Assembly (NCBI RefSeq): GCF_034932065.1
Contig: NZ_JAYGHP010000003.1
Span: forward strand, 124,001-188,000
DNA: 64,000 nt
Source: Crocosphaera sp. UHCC 0190
GTDB taxonomy: Bacteria; Cyanobacteriota; Cyanobacteriia; Cyanobacteriales; Microcystaceae
Reading direction: 5' to 3'
Below are positions 26,118 to 34,393 of this stretch, in pieces. How positions within the stretch are numbered: position 1 is the stretch's first letter; the number at the start of each line of letters is the position of its first letter. A program made the translations under genes and the position numbers. A model generated the notes under the pieces. The model was given only the letters and a program-made list of their open reading frames with translations, was not told where the DNA came from and made no database searches.

Positions 26118-26360
26118 ATGCTCTTGTTTGATCCGAGTATCCATCTCGCCATGCCTCATCTCGTTTCCTGGCCAGACAATGTATCCTTACTTAGTAACCC
26201 TTGGGTTGAGTTAGGTCACTTGTTCGCCCAAAGAATTGAAGATCCAGATATCATCGGCAAATTTCAGAAGTCCTGGAGAAACTTCATTGAATCGGGACAA
26301 GTTTGGGCTTTAGGGATTGGATTTGTGATTGGCTATATGTTTCGGTCGTTTACTGCCTAA
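26118..26360 (+). CDS. small membrane-anchored hypothetical protein
   Basis: An 80-residue protein with a C-terminal membrane segment (VWALGIGFVIGYMFRSF) and a soluble N-terminal part. ATG 26118 is used; ATG 26151 (MPHLVSWPDNVS) is an in-frame alternative. It begins 23 bases after the phosphatase gene and 43 bases before argH, all on the same strand, so it may be co-transcribed with either. No family is recognised. Confidence 0.55.
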   Translation: MLLFDPSIHLAMPHLVSWPDNVSLLSNPWVELGHLFAQRIEDPDIIGKFQKSWRNFIESGQVWALGIGFVIGYMFRSFTA

Positions 26361-26403
26361 TAACTTAAGTAAACCAGATTATTAATTGCGAAAAAGGTTA
26401 ACC

Positions 26404-27789
26404 GTGATAGAAAAAAAGACTTGGAGCGATCGTTTTGAAGGTAGCTTGCACCCCGCTATTGTTGAATTTAACGCAAGCATTAGCTTTGATATCGAACTGA
26501 TTGAATACGATTTGACGGGTTCGATCGCTCATGGCAAAATGCTGGCCAAAACAGGTATTATCTCCGAGCAAGAAGCCCAACAATTGGTCAATGGGTTAGA
26601 ACAAATTCGTCAAGAATACCGCGCCGGTAACTTTAATCCCGGTATTGACCAAGAAGATGTTCATTTTGCCGTTGAGCGACGGTTGACGGAAATTGTTGGG
26701 GATGTGGGGAAAAAACTCCATACAGCGCGATCCCGTAACGATCAGGTGGGAACGGATATCCGCCTCTATTTACGGGATCAAATCACCCAAATTCGTGGCT
26801 ACATTCGGGAATTTCAGCAAGTTTTACTGAATCATGCTCAAGAAAATGTGGAAACTCTGATTCCTGGTTATACTCATCTACAACGGGCCCAACCCATTAG
26901 CCTCGCTCATTATCTCTTAGCCTATTTTCAGATGGCACAAAGAGACTGGGAACGATTAGGGGAAATTTATCAGCGTACCAATATATCCCCTTTGGGATGT
27001 GGGGCCTTGGCCGGAACCACTTTTCCCATTGATCGCCATTACAGCGCGGAATTATTGGGTTTCCAGGAGGTTTATGGCAATAGTTTAGATGGGGTGAGTG
27101 ATCGGGATTTTGCCATTGAATTTCTCAATGCGGCCAGTTTAATTATGGTGCATCTCAGTCGCTTGAGTGAGGAGATGATTCTTTGGTCTTCCCAAGAATT
27201 CGGGTTTATCAGTTTAACTGATAGTTGTGCCACTGGATCAAGTATTATGCCCCAAAAGAAAAATCCTGATGTTCCTGAGTTAGTAAGGGGCAAAGCGGGG
27301 CGTGTTTTTGGACATTTACAGGGGATGTTGGTCTTAATGAAGGGATTACCCCTAGCCTATAATAAAGACCTCCAAGAAGACAAGGAAGCTATCTTTGATG
27401 GGGTAAAAACCGTTAAAGCTTGCTTAGAAGCGATGACCATTTTATTAGGAGAAGGGATTAAGTTTCGTCATGAAAGATTAGCCCAAGCAGTAGCCGAAGA
27501 CTTTTCTAATGCGACGGATGTGGCTGATTATTTAGCAGCAAGAGGAGTTCCTTTCCGTGAGGCTTATAATTTAGTGGGAAAGGTGGTTAAAAGTAGCTTA
27601 GCGGCAGGTAAATTACTCAAAGATTTAACCCTGGAAGAGTGGCAGGAATTACATCCTAAATTTGAGGCCGATATTTATGAAGCGATCGCCCCTAAACAGG
27701 TGGTAGCTGCCCGTAACAGCTATGGTGGAACGGGGTTTGAGCAAATTCGTCAAGCCATTGAAAGAGCAAAAACTCAACTTGAAGGATAA
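26404..27789 (+). CDS. argH: argininosuccinate lyase
   Basis: A 461-residue enzyme of the fumarase/aspartase superfamily that splits argininosuccinate into arginine and fumarate, the last step of arginine synthesis. The N-terminus [14 protein letters not shown] and the superfamily signature [11 protein letters not shown] are clear, as is the catalytic His region [12 protein letters not shown] chose GTG 26404 because AAGG lies about 6 bases upstream and gives the family's normal length; a TTG at 26386 would add six residues. Downstream is a GC-rich hairpin that may terminate transcription. Confidence 0.95.
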   Translation: MIEKKTWSDRFEGSLHPAIVEFNASISFDIELIEYDLTGSIAHGKMLAKTGIISEQEAQQLVNGLEQIRQEYRAGNFNPGIDQEDVHFAVERRLTEIVGDVGKKLHTARSRNDQVGTDIRLYLRDQITQIRGYIREFQQVLLNHAQENVETLIPGYTHLQRAQPISLAHYLLAYFQMAQRDWERLGEIYQRTNISPLGCGALAGTTFPIDRHYSAELLGFQEVYGNSLDGVSDRDFAIEFLNAASLIMVHLSRLSEEMILWSSQEFGFISLTDSCATGSSIMPQKKNPDVPELVRGKAGRVFGHLQGMLVLMKGLPLAYNKDLQEDKEAIFDGVKTVKACLEAMTILLGEGIKFRHERLAQAVAEDFSNATDVADYLAARGVPFREAYNLVGKVVKSSLAAGKLLKDLTLEEWQELHPKFEADIYEAIAPKQVVAARNSYGGTGFEQIRQAIERAKTQLEG

Positions 27790-27803
27790 TTTTAATAGAC
27801 TAG

Positions 27804-27823
27804 GGGCCAACGGTTGTTGGCCC
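27804..27823 (+). terminator. possible terminator hairpin after argH
   Basis: GGGCCAAC (27804-27811) pairs perfectly with GTTGGCCC (27816-27823) around GGTT, 15 bases after the argH stop. Only a short TT follows, so it may be a weak terminator or a processing stem. Confidence 0.45.
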
Positions 27824-27912
27824 TTGACCCTAATCTCCCCCTTCCCTCAGACTCTTGCTATAATTAACCGCGCTGGCCTTTCAATTATTTTATTAGTCAA
27901 ATATTAGTCAAA

Positions 27913-28368
27913 ATGGGTCAATTGTGGCGATATATTAAGACTGTGATGGGGATTATTTTTCGACATCCCATTACAGGGGCAACTATCATTCCTATCTTAC
28001 CGGATGGGCGTATTGTTTTGATTCGACGACAAGATACGGGAAAATGGGGACTACCAGGGGGAATTGTTGATTGGGGTGAAGATCTGCTGACGACTATTCC
28101 ACGAGAGTTAAAAGAAGAAACGGGGTTAGAATTGGTGAAAATTTGTCGGTTGGTTGGGGTTTATTCGTCCCCTAATCGTGATCCGAGAATTCATTCAATT
28201 TCTGTTTTAGTAGAAGCGGAAGTGACGGGAATCATGGCAGCAATAGATAAGTTAGAAGTGCTAGAAGTTGAAGCCTTTTCCCGCGATCAATTACCTTTGG
28301 GTAATCTTAGCCATGATCATGACCGCCAGTTAAGGGATTATTTACAAGGATTAACAGTTTTGGCTTAA
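27913..28368 (+). CDS. Nudix hydrolase
   Basis: A 151-residue Nudix protein. The box runs from the second Gly of LPGGIVDWGED to RELKEETGLEL, with the catalytic Glu residues present. The preceding IVLIRRQDTGKWGLPGG is typical of MutT/ADP-ribose-type or dinucleoside-polyphosphate hydrolases. The long hydrophobic N-terminal lead-in (RYIKTVMGIIFRHPITGA) is short for a membrane helix. The substrate cannot be told from sequence. It follows argH by 123 bases. Confidence 0.85.
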   Translation: MGQLWRYIKTVMGIIFRHPITGATIIPILPDGRIVLIRRQDTGKWGLPGGIVDWGEDLLTTIPRELKEETGLELVKICRLVGVYSSPNRDPRIHSISVLVEAEVTGIMAAIDKLEVLEVEAFSRDQLPLGNLSHDHDRQLRDYLQGLTVLA

Positions 28369-28504
28369 AACTCCGCTTGTTTCCACCTATTTCTATGTGA
28401 GGAGACCACTGGGAACTTTAATTTCCCTTAAAAATAGGACTGACATCACCCATGATCCCTGGTTATTCTTAAAGAGATCATCAACAACTTTTGAGAATAA
28501 GACA

Positions 28505-28720
28505 ATGAAGATTATGGGTGTTACTGTCGATCTAAACCTCTGGGCAACTTTAGCCTTAGATACCTGTCCAGATTGTGAAAATCATGGACTTACCCTTAAC
28601 AGTCAAGCAGAATTAGCTGCTATTTTAGCTTGTCCAAAATGCGGCGCAACCTATTGGATTTCCCCGATTAGAAATAGAGGAGCCTGGAAAATTAACACAA
28701 TTGATCAGCAACTTTTTTAA
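28505..28720 (+). CDS. small zinc-ribbon protein
   Basis: A 71-residue protein with two Cys pairs, CPDCE and CPKCG, spaced like a zinc ribbon or rubredoxin-like knuckle. ATG 28505 (MKIMGVTVDLNLW) is the likely start; an open stretch 108 bases upstream in frame has no ribosome site and noncoding-looking sequence. The stop overlaps by two bases the stop of a small minus-strand ORF. No named family is recognised. Confidence 0.55.
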   Translation: MKIMGVTVDLNLWATLALDTCPDCENHGLTLNSQAELAAILACPKCGATYWISPIRNRGAWKINTIDQQLF

Positions 28721-28851
28721 TAGAAAATTACCCAAAAAGAGCAGATAAAACCTAGAGCCATTAGGGGATTAATTTGACATAAACCTATCAAAATTAATAC
28801 CCAAGCAACACTCTTAAAGGTAACTCGCTTTTCTTTGTCTAGATCCATCAT
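28717..28851 (-). CDS. putative 44-residue single-span membrane protein
   Basis: A short ORF found by direct reading. It starts with two Met codons, then DLDKEKRVTFKSV, then a hydrophobic stretch of about 26 residues (AWVLILIGLCQINPLMALGF and on) ending in WVIFY. A basic N-terminus followed by one membrane helix is typical of small cyanobacterial membrane proteins. Its stop codon overlaps that of the convergent zinc-ribbon gene. A GGA lies about 15 bases upstream of the start, which is poor. The evidence is composition only. Confidence 0.4.
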   Translation of the reverse strand: MMDLDKEKRVTFKSVAWVLILIGLCQINPLMALGFICSFWVIFY

Positions 28852-29189
28852 GATTGTAACCAATTCCTTAATTGTAGAGTTTGCTTAAGCTATTCCATAC
28901 TGCCTAGTCTCCCCACAGCAACTCAACTGACAACTGCGATCAAGTTTCTCTTTTAATCAACTCTGACCATCTTCAATACCCTCAAAACCAAAGAAGATAG
29001 TCTGGCTTATTGATAGTATTCCCCATCAAGAGCGTAAAGCGATCGCCTTAACTAATTAATTTCCAGCTTTTCCAGCATGAAAGACAAGCGAAGGGATCGG
29101 CATCCGAAAAATCCTCTAAGCTTCAGGATTAATCAGGCACAATTTAATTGAAAATTGTTGATTTTCTTGAATTTATATAAACTAGATTT
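28852..29189. other. intergenic region before the IS remnant
   Basis: About 340 bases with no recognisable gene, RNA or repeat. One HIP1-like site (AGCGATCGCC near 29039) is present. It ends at the hairpin that marks the right end of the IS200/IS605-like remnant. Confidence 0.3.
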
Positions 29190-29227
29190 TTGACACTCCC
29201 CGACCTAAAGGTACGGGGATTCTTCAA

Positions 29228-29873
29228 TCAATGACCCGTCTTGCTGTCCCAGGACGAACCAACAACAGTAGAGGACAAATCTCCTGAAGCGTTCGGATCT
29301 AAGATCCAGGTTCCGACGTGACCCGTCGTACCCAAGGCTCGATTAAGAATATTAATAGCTGCGTTTTCATCACGATCTAATTGACACCCGCAAGCACAAA
29401 TATGGGTTCTTGTAGATAAGGATTTTTTAACAACAGCACCACAATTAGAGCAATTTTGAGAAGTATATGCAGAGTTAACAGCAACAGTTACCATCCCCAT
29501 TTTTACCCCAAAATATTCTAACCATTTTCTGAATTGATACCAACCAGCATCAACCCCCCAACCCCCCTTAGTAATGGGGGTTGGGGGGTGCTAAACAATG
29601 GTTTTTAACTAAGTTTTTAATCCTCAAATCTTCATAGGCGACCAAATCGTTAGATTGGATTACGCAACGGGCTAGTCTCTTAGCGTGTTCTTCACGTTGC
29701 CTACTTATTTTAAGGTGTTTACGACCAAGCTTATTAATGGCTTTTTTTCGGTTGATTGAGCCTTTCTTTTTACGAGAAACCCGACGTTGATAAAATCTTA
29801 GTCGTTCTTCCCCAGCTTGGTATTGATGTTTTTTTCCTTTGACTTTGAACTCGTAGACTATCATTTGACGCAA
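29228..29873 (-). pseudogene. tnpB: tnpB, internally deleted and interrupted
   Basis: TnpB is an RNA-guided nuclease of about 400 residues. Here the N-terminal MIVYEFKVKGKKHQYQA runs directly into ERLRFYQRRVSRKKKGS, so roughly 200 residues including RuvC-I are missing. RuvC-II is visible as LVAYEDLRIKNLVKNHCLA. The frame is then broken by a C/G-rich palindrome (29553-29589). Beyond it the frame reads DAGWYQFRKWLEYFGVKMG, then the zinc finger CSNCGAVV..CACGC and RuvC-III DRDENAAINIL. The protein cannot be functional. Confidence 0.85.
29553..29589. repeat. C/G-rich palindrome inserted in tnpB
   Basis: ACCCCCCAACCCCC (29553-29566) pairs with its exact complement GGGGGTTGGGGGGT (29576-29589) around a 9-base loop. 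It replaces about four codons of the RuvC-II region of tnpB. From memory, such CCCCCCAACCCCC hairpins are dispersed in many cyanobacterial genomes. Confidence 0.8.
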
Positions 29874-30027
29874 GACTTGTGAGCGTAAACTCAGTATAAC
29901 ATAAAATATTGAGACTGTGCGCCGTAAACGGCGGGGCTTGAACCCCTGATTTTTCGGTCATGGTTAAGAAACTAAATCTCTGGAGATCCCATCTATATCT
30001 CTAGAGCTAAATTTAAGTTATATTCCT

Positions 30028-31128
30028 ATGGGTAACTATCATCCTGAGCCGCCTTTCTCCAGTGAGTTTGAACCAAATGCTCCCACTTTTGAACCCGCTA
30101 ACCCAGAAGCGATTAACCCTGAGATCCTGACGGACGATGTGGTAGAGGAAACTATGTCATTAACGGAAGCGATCCCCTTGTCTATCGTAAAGGATCAGGA
30201 TTCTCCCCTTAATCGAGACTGGTTTAACTTGGCCCGGAAACTACGGGGGCAAAATCGGGAATTACTCGATACTATTGTTAAATTAGAGCAGGCTTTGGCT
30301 ATTTCTCGGCAACAACTTCAAGAGCAGATTCAGCGATCGCGTCAGACTGAGTCTCTCACCAGTGAACAAACCAGCCAACTCCAGACGACTCAGGCCCAAA
30401 ATAGCAACCTACTCGAACAACTTCAATTATCTCAGCAAGAGGCCCAACGTCAACAATTTCAGATTCAAACCTTACAGCAACAGTTTAGAACCCTTCAAGA
30501 AACCTTTGCCCAACTCGAACGGGAATGCGCTTTACTCAAAGAAGAATCTCAAGATAAGACTAATCAGCTAATGGTGACTCAACGGCAGGTCAATGAATTA
30601 CAGACCCGTCTCCAACGACAGCAGCGTTACACCCTACAGTATAAAGCCGCCTTGGATGAATGTTTAAGCAATTGTGCCAGAAAAGCCAAGACCCAAGCTG
30701 TCCCAACACCAACTGATTCTGTTGCTCCCTTGACTCCTAAAATTCTTCCGATTCAACCCTGGTCTGGTCAACCGGAAACCCCTGTTGAACAAGAATTATC
30801 TCAGTCTCAGTCGTCTAACCCAAAATCTTCAACGGATGCTATCGATCAAACCCTAGAACAGTTATTTTCTCTGACAGCCGATTCGTCTAAAATCGTTGAA
30901 AATCAAGAAGCTGTTGAAGCCAACTCATCTGCTGATGCTACCTCTCAAGAAATGGACTCACAGGTGGTTGATCATCCCCCTTCCTCCAGCAGTATTGTCT
31001 CATCCCCTCAATCATTAATCATTCATAGTCCAGTTCCCTTTAGTTTTAGTATTGATCGCAGTAAGAAGGAAGAAGCGGCCAAAGCTAAGGTTGATTTACC
31101 TGGTTTTTTGCCCCGACTATCAAAATAA
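30028..31128 (+). CDS. coiled-coil hypothetical protein
   Basis: A 366-residue soluble protein. Residues 1-60 are Pro/Glu-rich and acidic, and residues about 60-210 form a long Gln/Leu coiled coil (LARKLRGQNRELLDTIVKLEQ onward). Residues about 218-350 are Ser/Pro/Gln-rich and probably disordered, and the last 15 residues (KAKVDLPGFLPRLSK) are basic. No enzymatic domain is seen. It resembles uncharacterised cyanobacterial coiled-coil proteins; the function is unknown. A GAGGGACGAA hairpin lies just downstream. Confidence 0.65.
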   Translation: MGNYHPEPPFSSEFEPNAPTFEPANPEAINPEILTDDVVEETMSLTEAIPLSIVKDQDSPLNRDWFNLARKLRGQNRELLDTIVKLEQALAISRQQLQEQIQRSRQTESLTSEQTSQLQTTQAQNSNLLEQLQLSQQEAQRQQFQIQTLQQQFRTLQETFAQLERECALLKEESQDKTNQLMVTQRQVNELQTRLQRQQRYTLQYKAALDECLSNCARKAKTQAVPTPTDSVAPLTPKILPIQPWSGQPETPVEQELSQSQSSNPKSSTDAIDQTLEQLFSLTADSSKIVENQEAVEANSSADATSQEMDSQVVDHPPSSSSIVSSPQSLIIHSPVPFSFSIDRSKKEEAAKAKVDLPGFLPRLSK

Positions 31129-31148
31129 AAAATATGTTAATAAGGAGC

Positions 31149-31170
31149 GAGGGACGAAGTTTCGTCCCTC
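31149..31170. terminator. hairpin between convergent genes
   Basis: GAGGGACGAA (31149-31158) pairs with TTCGTCCCTC (31161-31170). It lies 21 bases after the coiled-coil gene and 11 bases beyond the convergent small membrane gene. No clear T-run is seen, so terminator function is inferred from position. Confidence 0.4.
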
Positions 31171-31180
31171 AGTCAAAGGT

Positions 31181-31324
31181 TTAGCGTTCGCCTCTTTTAT
31201 CTCGGTCTTGACGACGGCGATCGCGCCATTCTACAGTTGTTAGATAGAGAATACCGCCACTCACTAAAATGAGCAAGGCGAAGGCAGTGAGAAAGAGTAT
31301 GTTGAGGATAGTTGATGTTTCCAC
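31181..31324 (-). CDS. small membrane protein downstream of petN
   Basis: A 47-residue protein starting at GTG 31324, four bases after the petN stop. Residues 3-30 form one membrane helix (STILNILFLTAFALLILVSG), followed by a basic tail (VEWRDRRRQDRDKRGER). A longer frame to 31363 would overlap petN in another frame and is less likely. The tight spacing suggests translational coupling with petN and a thylakoid or plasma membrane location. I do not recognise a name. Confidence 0.55.
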   Translation of the reverse strand: METSTILNILFLTAFALLILVSGGILYLTTVEWRDRRRQDRDKRGER

Positions 31325-31328
31325 GAGT

Positions 31329-31418
31329 CTAGAAGCCGTTCCGTCCCCAAACAACCATAGCAATAGACCAAGTAAATAAGGCTAAAATGCTAACCCAACC
31401 AAGAGCTAAAATATCCAT
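31329..31418 (-). CDS. petN: cytochrome b6f complex subunit PetN
   Basis: A 29-residue gene read directly from the minus strand. It starts at ATG 31418, the product runs from [20 protein letters not shown] to VVWGRNGF, and it ends at TAG 31329-31331. This is essentially the invariant PetN (subunit VIII) sequence, a single-span subunit needed for assembly and stability of the cytochrome b6f complex. It is unlinked to petC-petA in this window (27 kb away), as is common in cyanobacteria. Confidence 0.95.
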   Translation of the reverse strand: MDILALGWVSILALFTWSIAMVVWGRNGF

Positions 31419-31514
31419 AGCGATTTATGTCTAAAAAATGACGTGAGTGTTTCAAAACTACAGGAACTATGATACTTCTATTTGGTGAGCTTGTGGATAG
31501 TTGGGTTAATTGTT

Positions 31515-31928
31515 GTGTCAGATTTAGAACGCCTTGAATCGGTAAAAGCAGGATGTCTAGGTGCGATCGCCTTTACTGTCTCCTATCTTGTCACCTGGGG
31601 ACTGAATTACGCTTTTTGGGCAAATAATTCTTTTGATCTTCTTTCTCTGGGATTAAAAATGGCGATCGCCTTAATTAGTGGCTTTCTATTTGCTGTTACT
31701 TATCGTTACATCATTCGTAATGATAATAATAGTCATCTTAAGGATGGTGCCGTGTTTGCTTTTGGGTTAGTACGGGGTTTAGTTCCGGTAGAAATGTCTA
31801 CTAATTTTCTTGATAGTTTGGGACAATTAAGTTTATTAGGTATTGAAAGTATTGTCTGTTTTACGATTGCTCGTTTAACTCTAGATTTTGCCTTTCATCG
31901 TCGTTGGATTAAACCTTTTAATAGTTAA
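31515..31928 (+). CDS. hypothetical multi-span membrane protein
   Basis: About 137 residues with four hydrophobic segments (GCLGAIAFTVSYLVTWGLNY, LGLKMAIALISGFLFAVTY, a Gly-rich one near VFAFGLVRGLVP, and LLGIESIVCFTIARLTLDF). I start at GTG 31515 (SDLERLESVKAG); an in-frame TTG at 31482 would add 11 residues, and neither has a strong ribosome site. It ends 3 bases before the hydrolase gene, so both are probably co-transcribed. It resembles uncharacterised cyanobacterial membrane proteins; function unknown. Confidence 0.6.
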   Translation: MSDLERLESVKAGCLGAIAFTVSYLVTWGLNYAFWANNSFDLLSLGLKMAIALISGFLFAVTYRYIIRNDNNSHLKDGAVFAFGLVRGLVPVEMSTNFLDSLGQLSLLGIESIVCFTIARLTLDFAFHRRWIKPFNS

Positions 31929-31931
31929 ATT

Positions 31932-32762
31932 ATGGATCTTCACGTTACCATTCAAGGACAAGGTTATCCAATTCTTTGTTTACATGGCCATCCTGGTTCT
32001 GGTCATAGTTTATCGGTGTTTACAGACCATCTTTCTCAACGGTTTTTAACCATATCTCCTGATTTAAGGGGTTATGGAAAAAGTCGTTATCAAAATCAGT
32101 TTGAAATGTTAGATCATCTCACAGATTTAATCAATTTATTAGATAATCAAAAAATTGAGAAATGTTTGTTATTAGGATGGTCTTTGGGAGGAATTTTAGC
32201 CTTAGAATTAGTTTTACGTTACCCGAAAAGGTTTACAGGATTAATTTTAATTGCTTCTGCTGCTCGTCCTTGGAGTAATCATCCTAGGGTAACGTCTCAA
32301 GCATTAATTTATGCAGGAATTGCTGGTGTTTTAAATTATTTTAACCCAGGTTGGCAATGGAATATTGAAACTTTTGGTAAGCGATCACTATTTCGTTATT
32401 TGATAGGTCAACAGACTTCTTTAGCTTATCAATATTTAGCTAAGTATGGCGTTAAAGCTTATTTAAAAACTTCTAAACAAGCTAATAAAGCTTTATCTAA
32501 TGCCCTAAAATCTGGTTATAATCGTCTTGACGATTTACCTCAAATTGAGATTCCTTGTTTAGTTTTAGCGGGTTCAGAAGATCGTCATATTACGGCAATA
32601 TCTAGTCAAGAAACTGCCAAAAAAATCAGCAATTCTCATTATATTTGTTATCCTGATACGGCTCATCTTTTTCCTTGGGAAATTCCTCAACAGGTTCTTA
32701 CCGATATTGATAGCTGGTTGGCTAAGAATTGTACGATATCTCATTTCAGTTTAAATTCATAA
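31932..32762 (+). CDS. alpha/beta hydrolase
   Basis: A 276-residue alpha/beta-hydrolase. The oxyanion motif is LHGHPGSGHS near residue 18 and the nucleophile elbow is GWSLGG (Ser nucleophile). The acid is likely in LVLAGSEDRHI, and the catalytic His is in YPDTAHLFPWE. Length and arrangement fit small esterases, lipases or haloperoxidase-like enzymes; the substrate is unknown. It follows the small membrane protein gene by 3 bases. Confidence 0.85.
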   Translation: MDLHVTIQGQGYPILCLHGHPGSGHSLSVFTDHLSQRFLTISPDLRGYGKSRYQNQFEMLDHLTDLINLLDNQKIEKCLLLGWSLGGILALELVLRYPKRFTGLILIASAARPWSNHPRVTSQALIYAGIAGVLNYFNPGWQWNIETFGKRSLFRYLIGQQTSLAYQYLAKYGVKAYLKTSKQANKALSNALKSGYNRLDDLPQIEIPCLVLAGSEDRHITAISSQETAKKISNSHYICYPDTAHLFPWEIPQQVLTDIDSWLAKNCTISHFSLNS

Positions 32763-32889
32763 TTTGTTGACATAATTTAAGTTGGTTGAATAATTATTAA
32801 CATTTAACGACATCAACCATTAAAAATATTGAATTATGTCTCTTAAATTGTATGATTTCCACAAAACATGACTTAAAGGCAGAAAAATC

Positions 32890-33324
32890 ATGACAAGAAG
32901 AAATAGAGGTTTATTAGCTGACTTTCAAGACTTTATTATGCGGGGTAATGTCATTGACTTGGCACTAGCTGTTATCATTGGGGGAGCTTTTGGCAAAATT
33001 ATCAATTCTCTTGTAGAGGATATTATTACACCTGTTATTCTTAATCCAGCGATGAAAGCTAGTGGAGTTGAGAAATTAAGTGAATTGTCAATTGCTGGGA
33101 TTCAATATGGTTTATTTCTCGCTGCTATTCTCAACTTTTTAGTCATTGCTTTTTGTTTATTTTTGATAATTCGCTCTTTTGAAATGGCGAAAAAAAGATT
33201 AATTCGTCAAGAGGAAGCTATTGCAGAAGAACAGGTATCTCAAATCATAACTGATCAAGAAAGATTAATAACAGCAATGGAAAGATTAGCTGACACAATT
33301 GAAAGACAAAATCAATCTTCTTAA
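32890..33324 (+). CDS. mscL: large-conductance mechanosensitive channel
   Basis: A 144-residue channel that opens under membrane tension during osmotic downshock. The N-terminal helix leads into FIMRGNVIDLALAVIIGGAF, the TM1 signature, followed by GKIINSLVEDIITPVI. TM2 is YGLFLAAILNFLVIAFCLFL. The C-terminal acidic bundle contains QEEAIAEEQ and ERLITAMERLADTIERQ. It is slightly longer than E. coli MscL because of the tail. It appears monocistronic. Confidence 0.95.
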   Translation: MTRRNRGLLADFQDFIMRGNVIDLALAVIIGGAFGKIINSLVEDIITPVILNPAMKASGVEKLSELSIAGIQYGLFLAAILNFLVIAFCLFLIIRSFEMAKKRLIRQEEAIAEEQVSQIITDQERLITAMERLADTIERQNQSS

Positions 33325-33385
33325 AAGGGAATGGGGAATAGGCAATAGGGAAAAATTAGAGTGTATCTTGTGAGTCTGAGAAACG

Positions 33386-33859
33386 CTATATATTATCAGG
33401 TAAATAATTAGTATCAAGGGTATTATTTATGCTAAAAGGGGAAGTTTTTGGGAAAATTTCAATAGATAACCCTGTTTCATCAGTAGCTAATTCTCTTGCA
33501 TCTTGATAACATTCTGAAAAGACTTCACCATAATAGTTTTTTAGACTGGGACTGGTTTTAAATGCTTCTTTTAATCTTTTTCGATGTTCTCTAATTGTAA
33601 ATAACCAGCTATTAGTTCGTTTTTCTGGTTGATATTGATATTTAAGAAGGTGCATCAGAAGAATTCTTAAATTACTGGTGACAGCTTTTTTCTCACTTCT
33701 TCCCATGTCTTCCATTTCTTCAATTAAATTATCTAAATCAATTGCATTGAATTTTTTATGCTGTAACAATTTAATGGTTTCTTGAACCCATAAATAATAA
33801 TCTTTATCATATAAATCATTTTTTTGTTGGCTTTCTGATTCTACAATGTCTGATGTCAT
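33386..33859 (-). CDS. DUF29 family protein
   Basis: A 157-residue DUF29 protein. The hallmark blocks are DLYDKDYYLWVQETIKLL, IDLDNLIEEMEDMGRSEKKAV, LRILLMHLLKYQYQPEKR and SWLFTIREHRKRL. DUF29 proteins are all-helical, very common in cyanobacteria in many copies, and without assigned function. It lies 23 bases downstream of the dndE-like gene on the same strand, suggesting co-transcription. Confidence 0.85.
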   Translation of the reverse strand: MTSDIVESESQQKNDLYDKDYYLWVQETIKLLQHKKFNAIDLDNLIEEMEDMGRSEKKAVTSNLRILLMHLLKYQYQPEKRTNSWLFTIREHRKRLKEAFKTSPSLKNYYGEVFSECYQDARELATDETGLSIEIFPKTSPFSINNTLDTNYLPDNI

Positions 33860-33882
33860 TTTTGGGCTTCCTCAATACACTA

Positions 33883-34278
33883 TTACCCATTCTCTTTTTC
33901 ACAAGAAAGTTCTAGTAAATTCTCAATTTTCTTAATATTAATATCCCCGGCAAGATAGCCAATACCACGATGTAAATGGAGTCTAAATTGATGAATTAGG
34001 GTTTCTTTCTCGGTTCCTAATCCATCTTGATAACAACGTTGTTTCAAAGCGATTAATAAAATATCTGCCATTTCTCCCCCAAAAACTCGCCAGGTCATTT
34101 CTACGTTACTGTCCAGAATAATTGGAACAGGAGAGGGAATACTAGGTTCCATTAAGGAACGACAAAACCCCCAACGACACAAGATATTCCACTGTTCTAT
34201 TTTAGTATATCTTTTGAGTTTAATTAGTTGCTCTTTTGCCGTTTGTGAGAGACGTATTTGTTTAATGGGAGATTCCAT
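33883..34278 (-). CDS. dndE: DndE-like DNA phosphorothioation protein, orphan
   Basis: A 131-residue protein matching DndE: IKQIRLSQTAKEQLIKLKR, WNILCRWGFCRSLMEPSIP, VEMTWRVFGGEMADILLIAL and FRLHLHRGIGYLAGD. In phosphorothioate systems DndE acts with DndA/IscS, DndC and DndD to replace a non-bridging DNA oxygen with sulfur; it is thought to bind nicked DNA. None of dndB, dndC or dndD is present in the window, so this is an isolated copy or a homologue with another role. It is followed by DUF29. Confidence 0.75.
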   Translation of the reverse strand: MESPIKQIRLSQTAKEQLIKLKRYTKIEQWNILCRWGFCRSLMEPSIPSPVPIILDSNVEMTWRVFGGEMADILLIALKQRCYQDGLGTEKETLIHQFRLHLHRGIGYLAGDINIKKIENLLELSCEKENG

Positions 34279-34393
34279 TTTAATTAATAGTTAATCGTGA
34301 TTAAAAAGTTAAACAATTTGAGCAAGTAAGAATATTTTAATCAGGATTTACCCATTCCCTTTTAATCTGGTATGGTTGTAAATCCTGAAGACG

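Larger units (their letters stand above)
29190..29960 (-). mobile_element. degenerate IS200/IS605-family (tnpB-only) element
   Basis: The unit contains broken tnpB pieces flanked by the subterminal hairpins expected for this family. On the right end (29198-29218) CCCCG and CGGGG enclose ACCT/AGGT. On the left end (29920-29933) CGCCGT pairs with ACGGCG, with GGGG/CCCC beside it to 29946. No tnpA is present. In such elements the 3' part of tnpB and the right-end hairpin are transcribed as the guide (omega) RNA. Whether any such RNA is still made here is unknown. Boundaries are approximate. Confidence 0.7.

Noticed and set aside
28717-29960. CRISPR array in the IS region
   Set aside because: Palindromes occur singly with no regularly spaced direct repeats.
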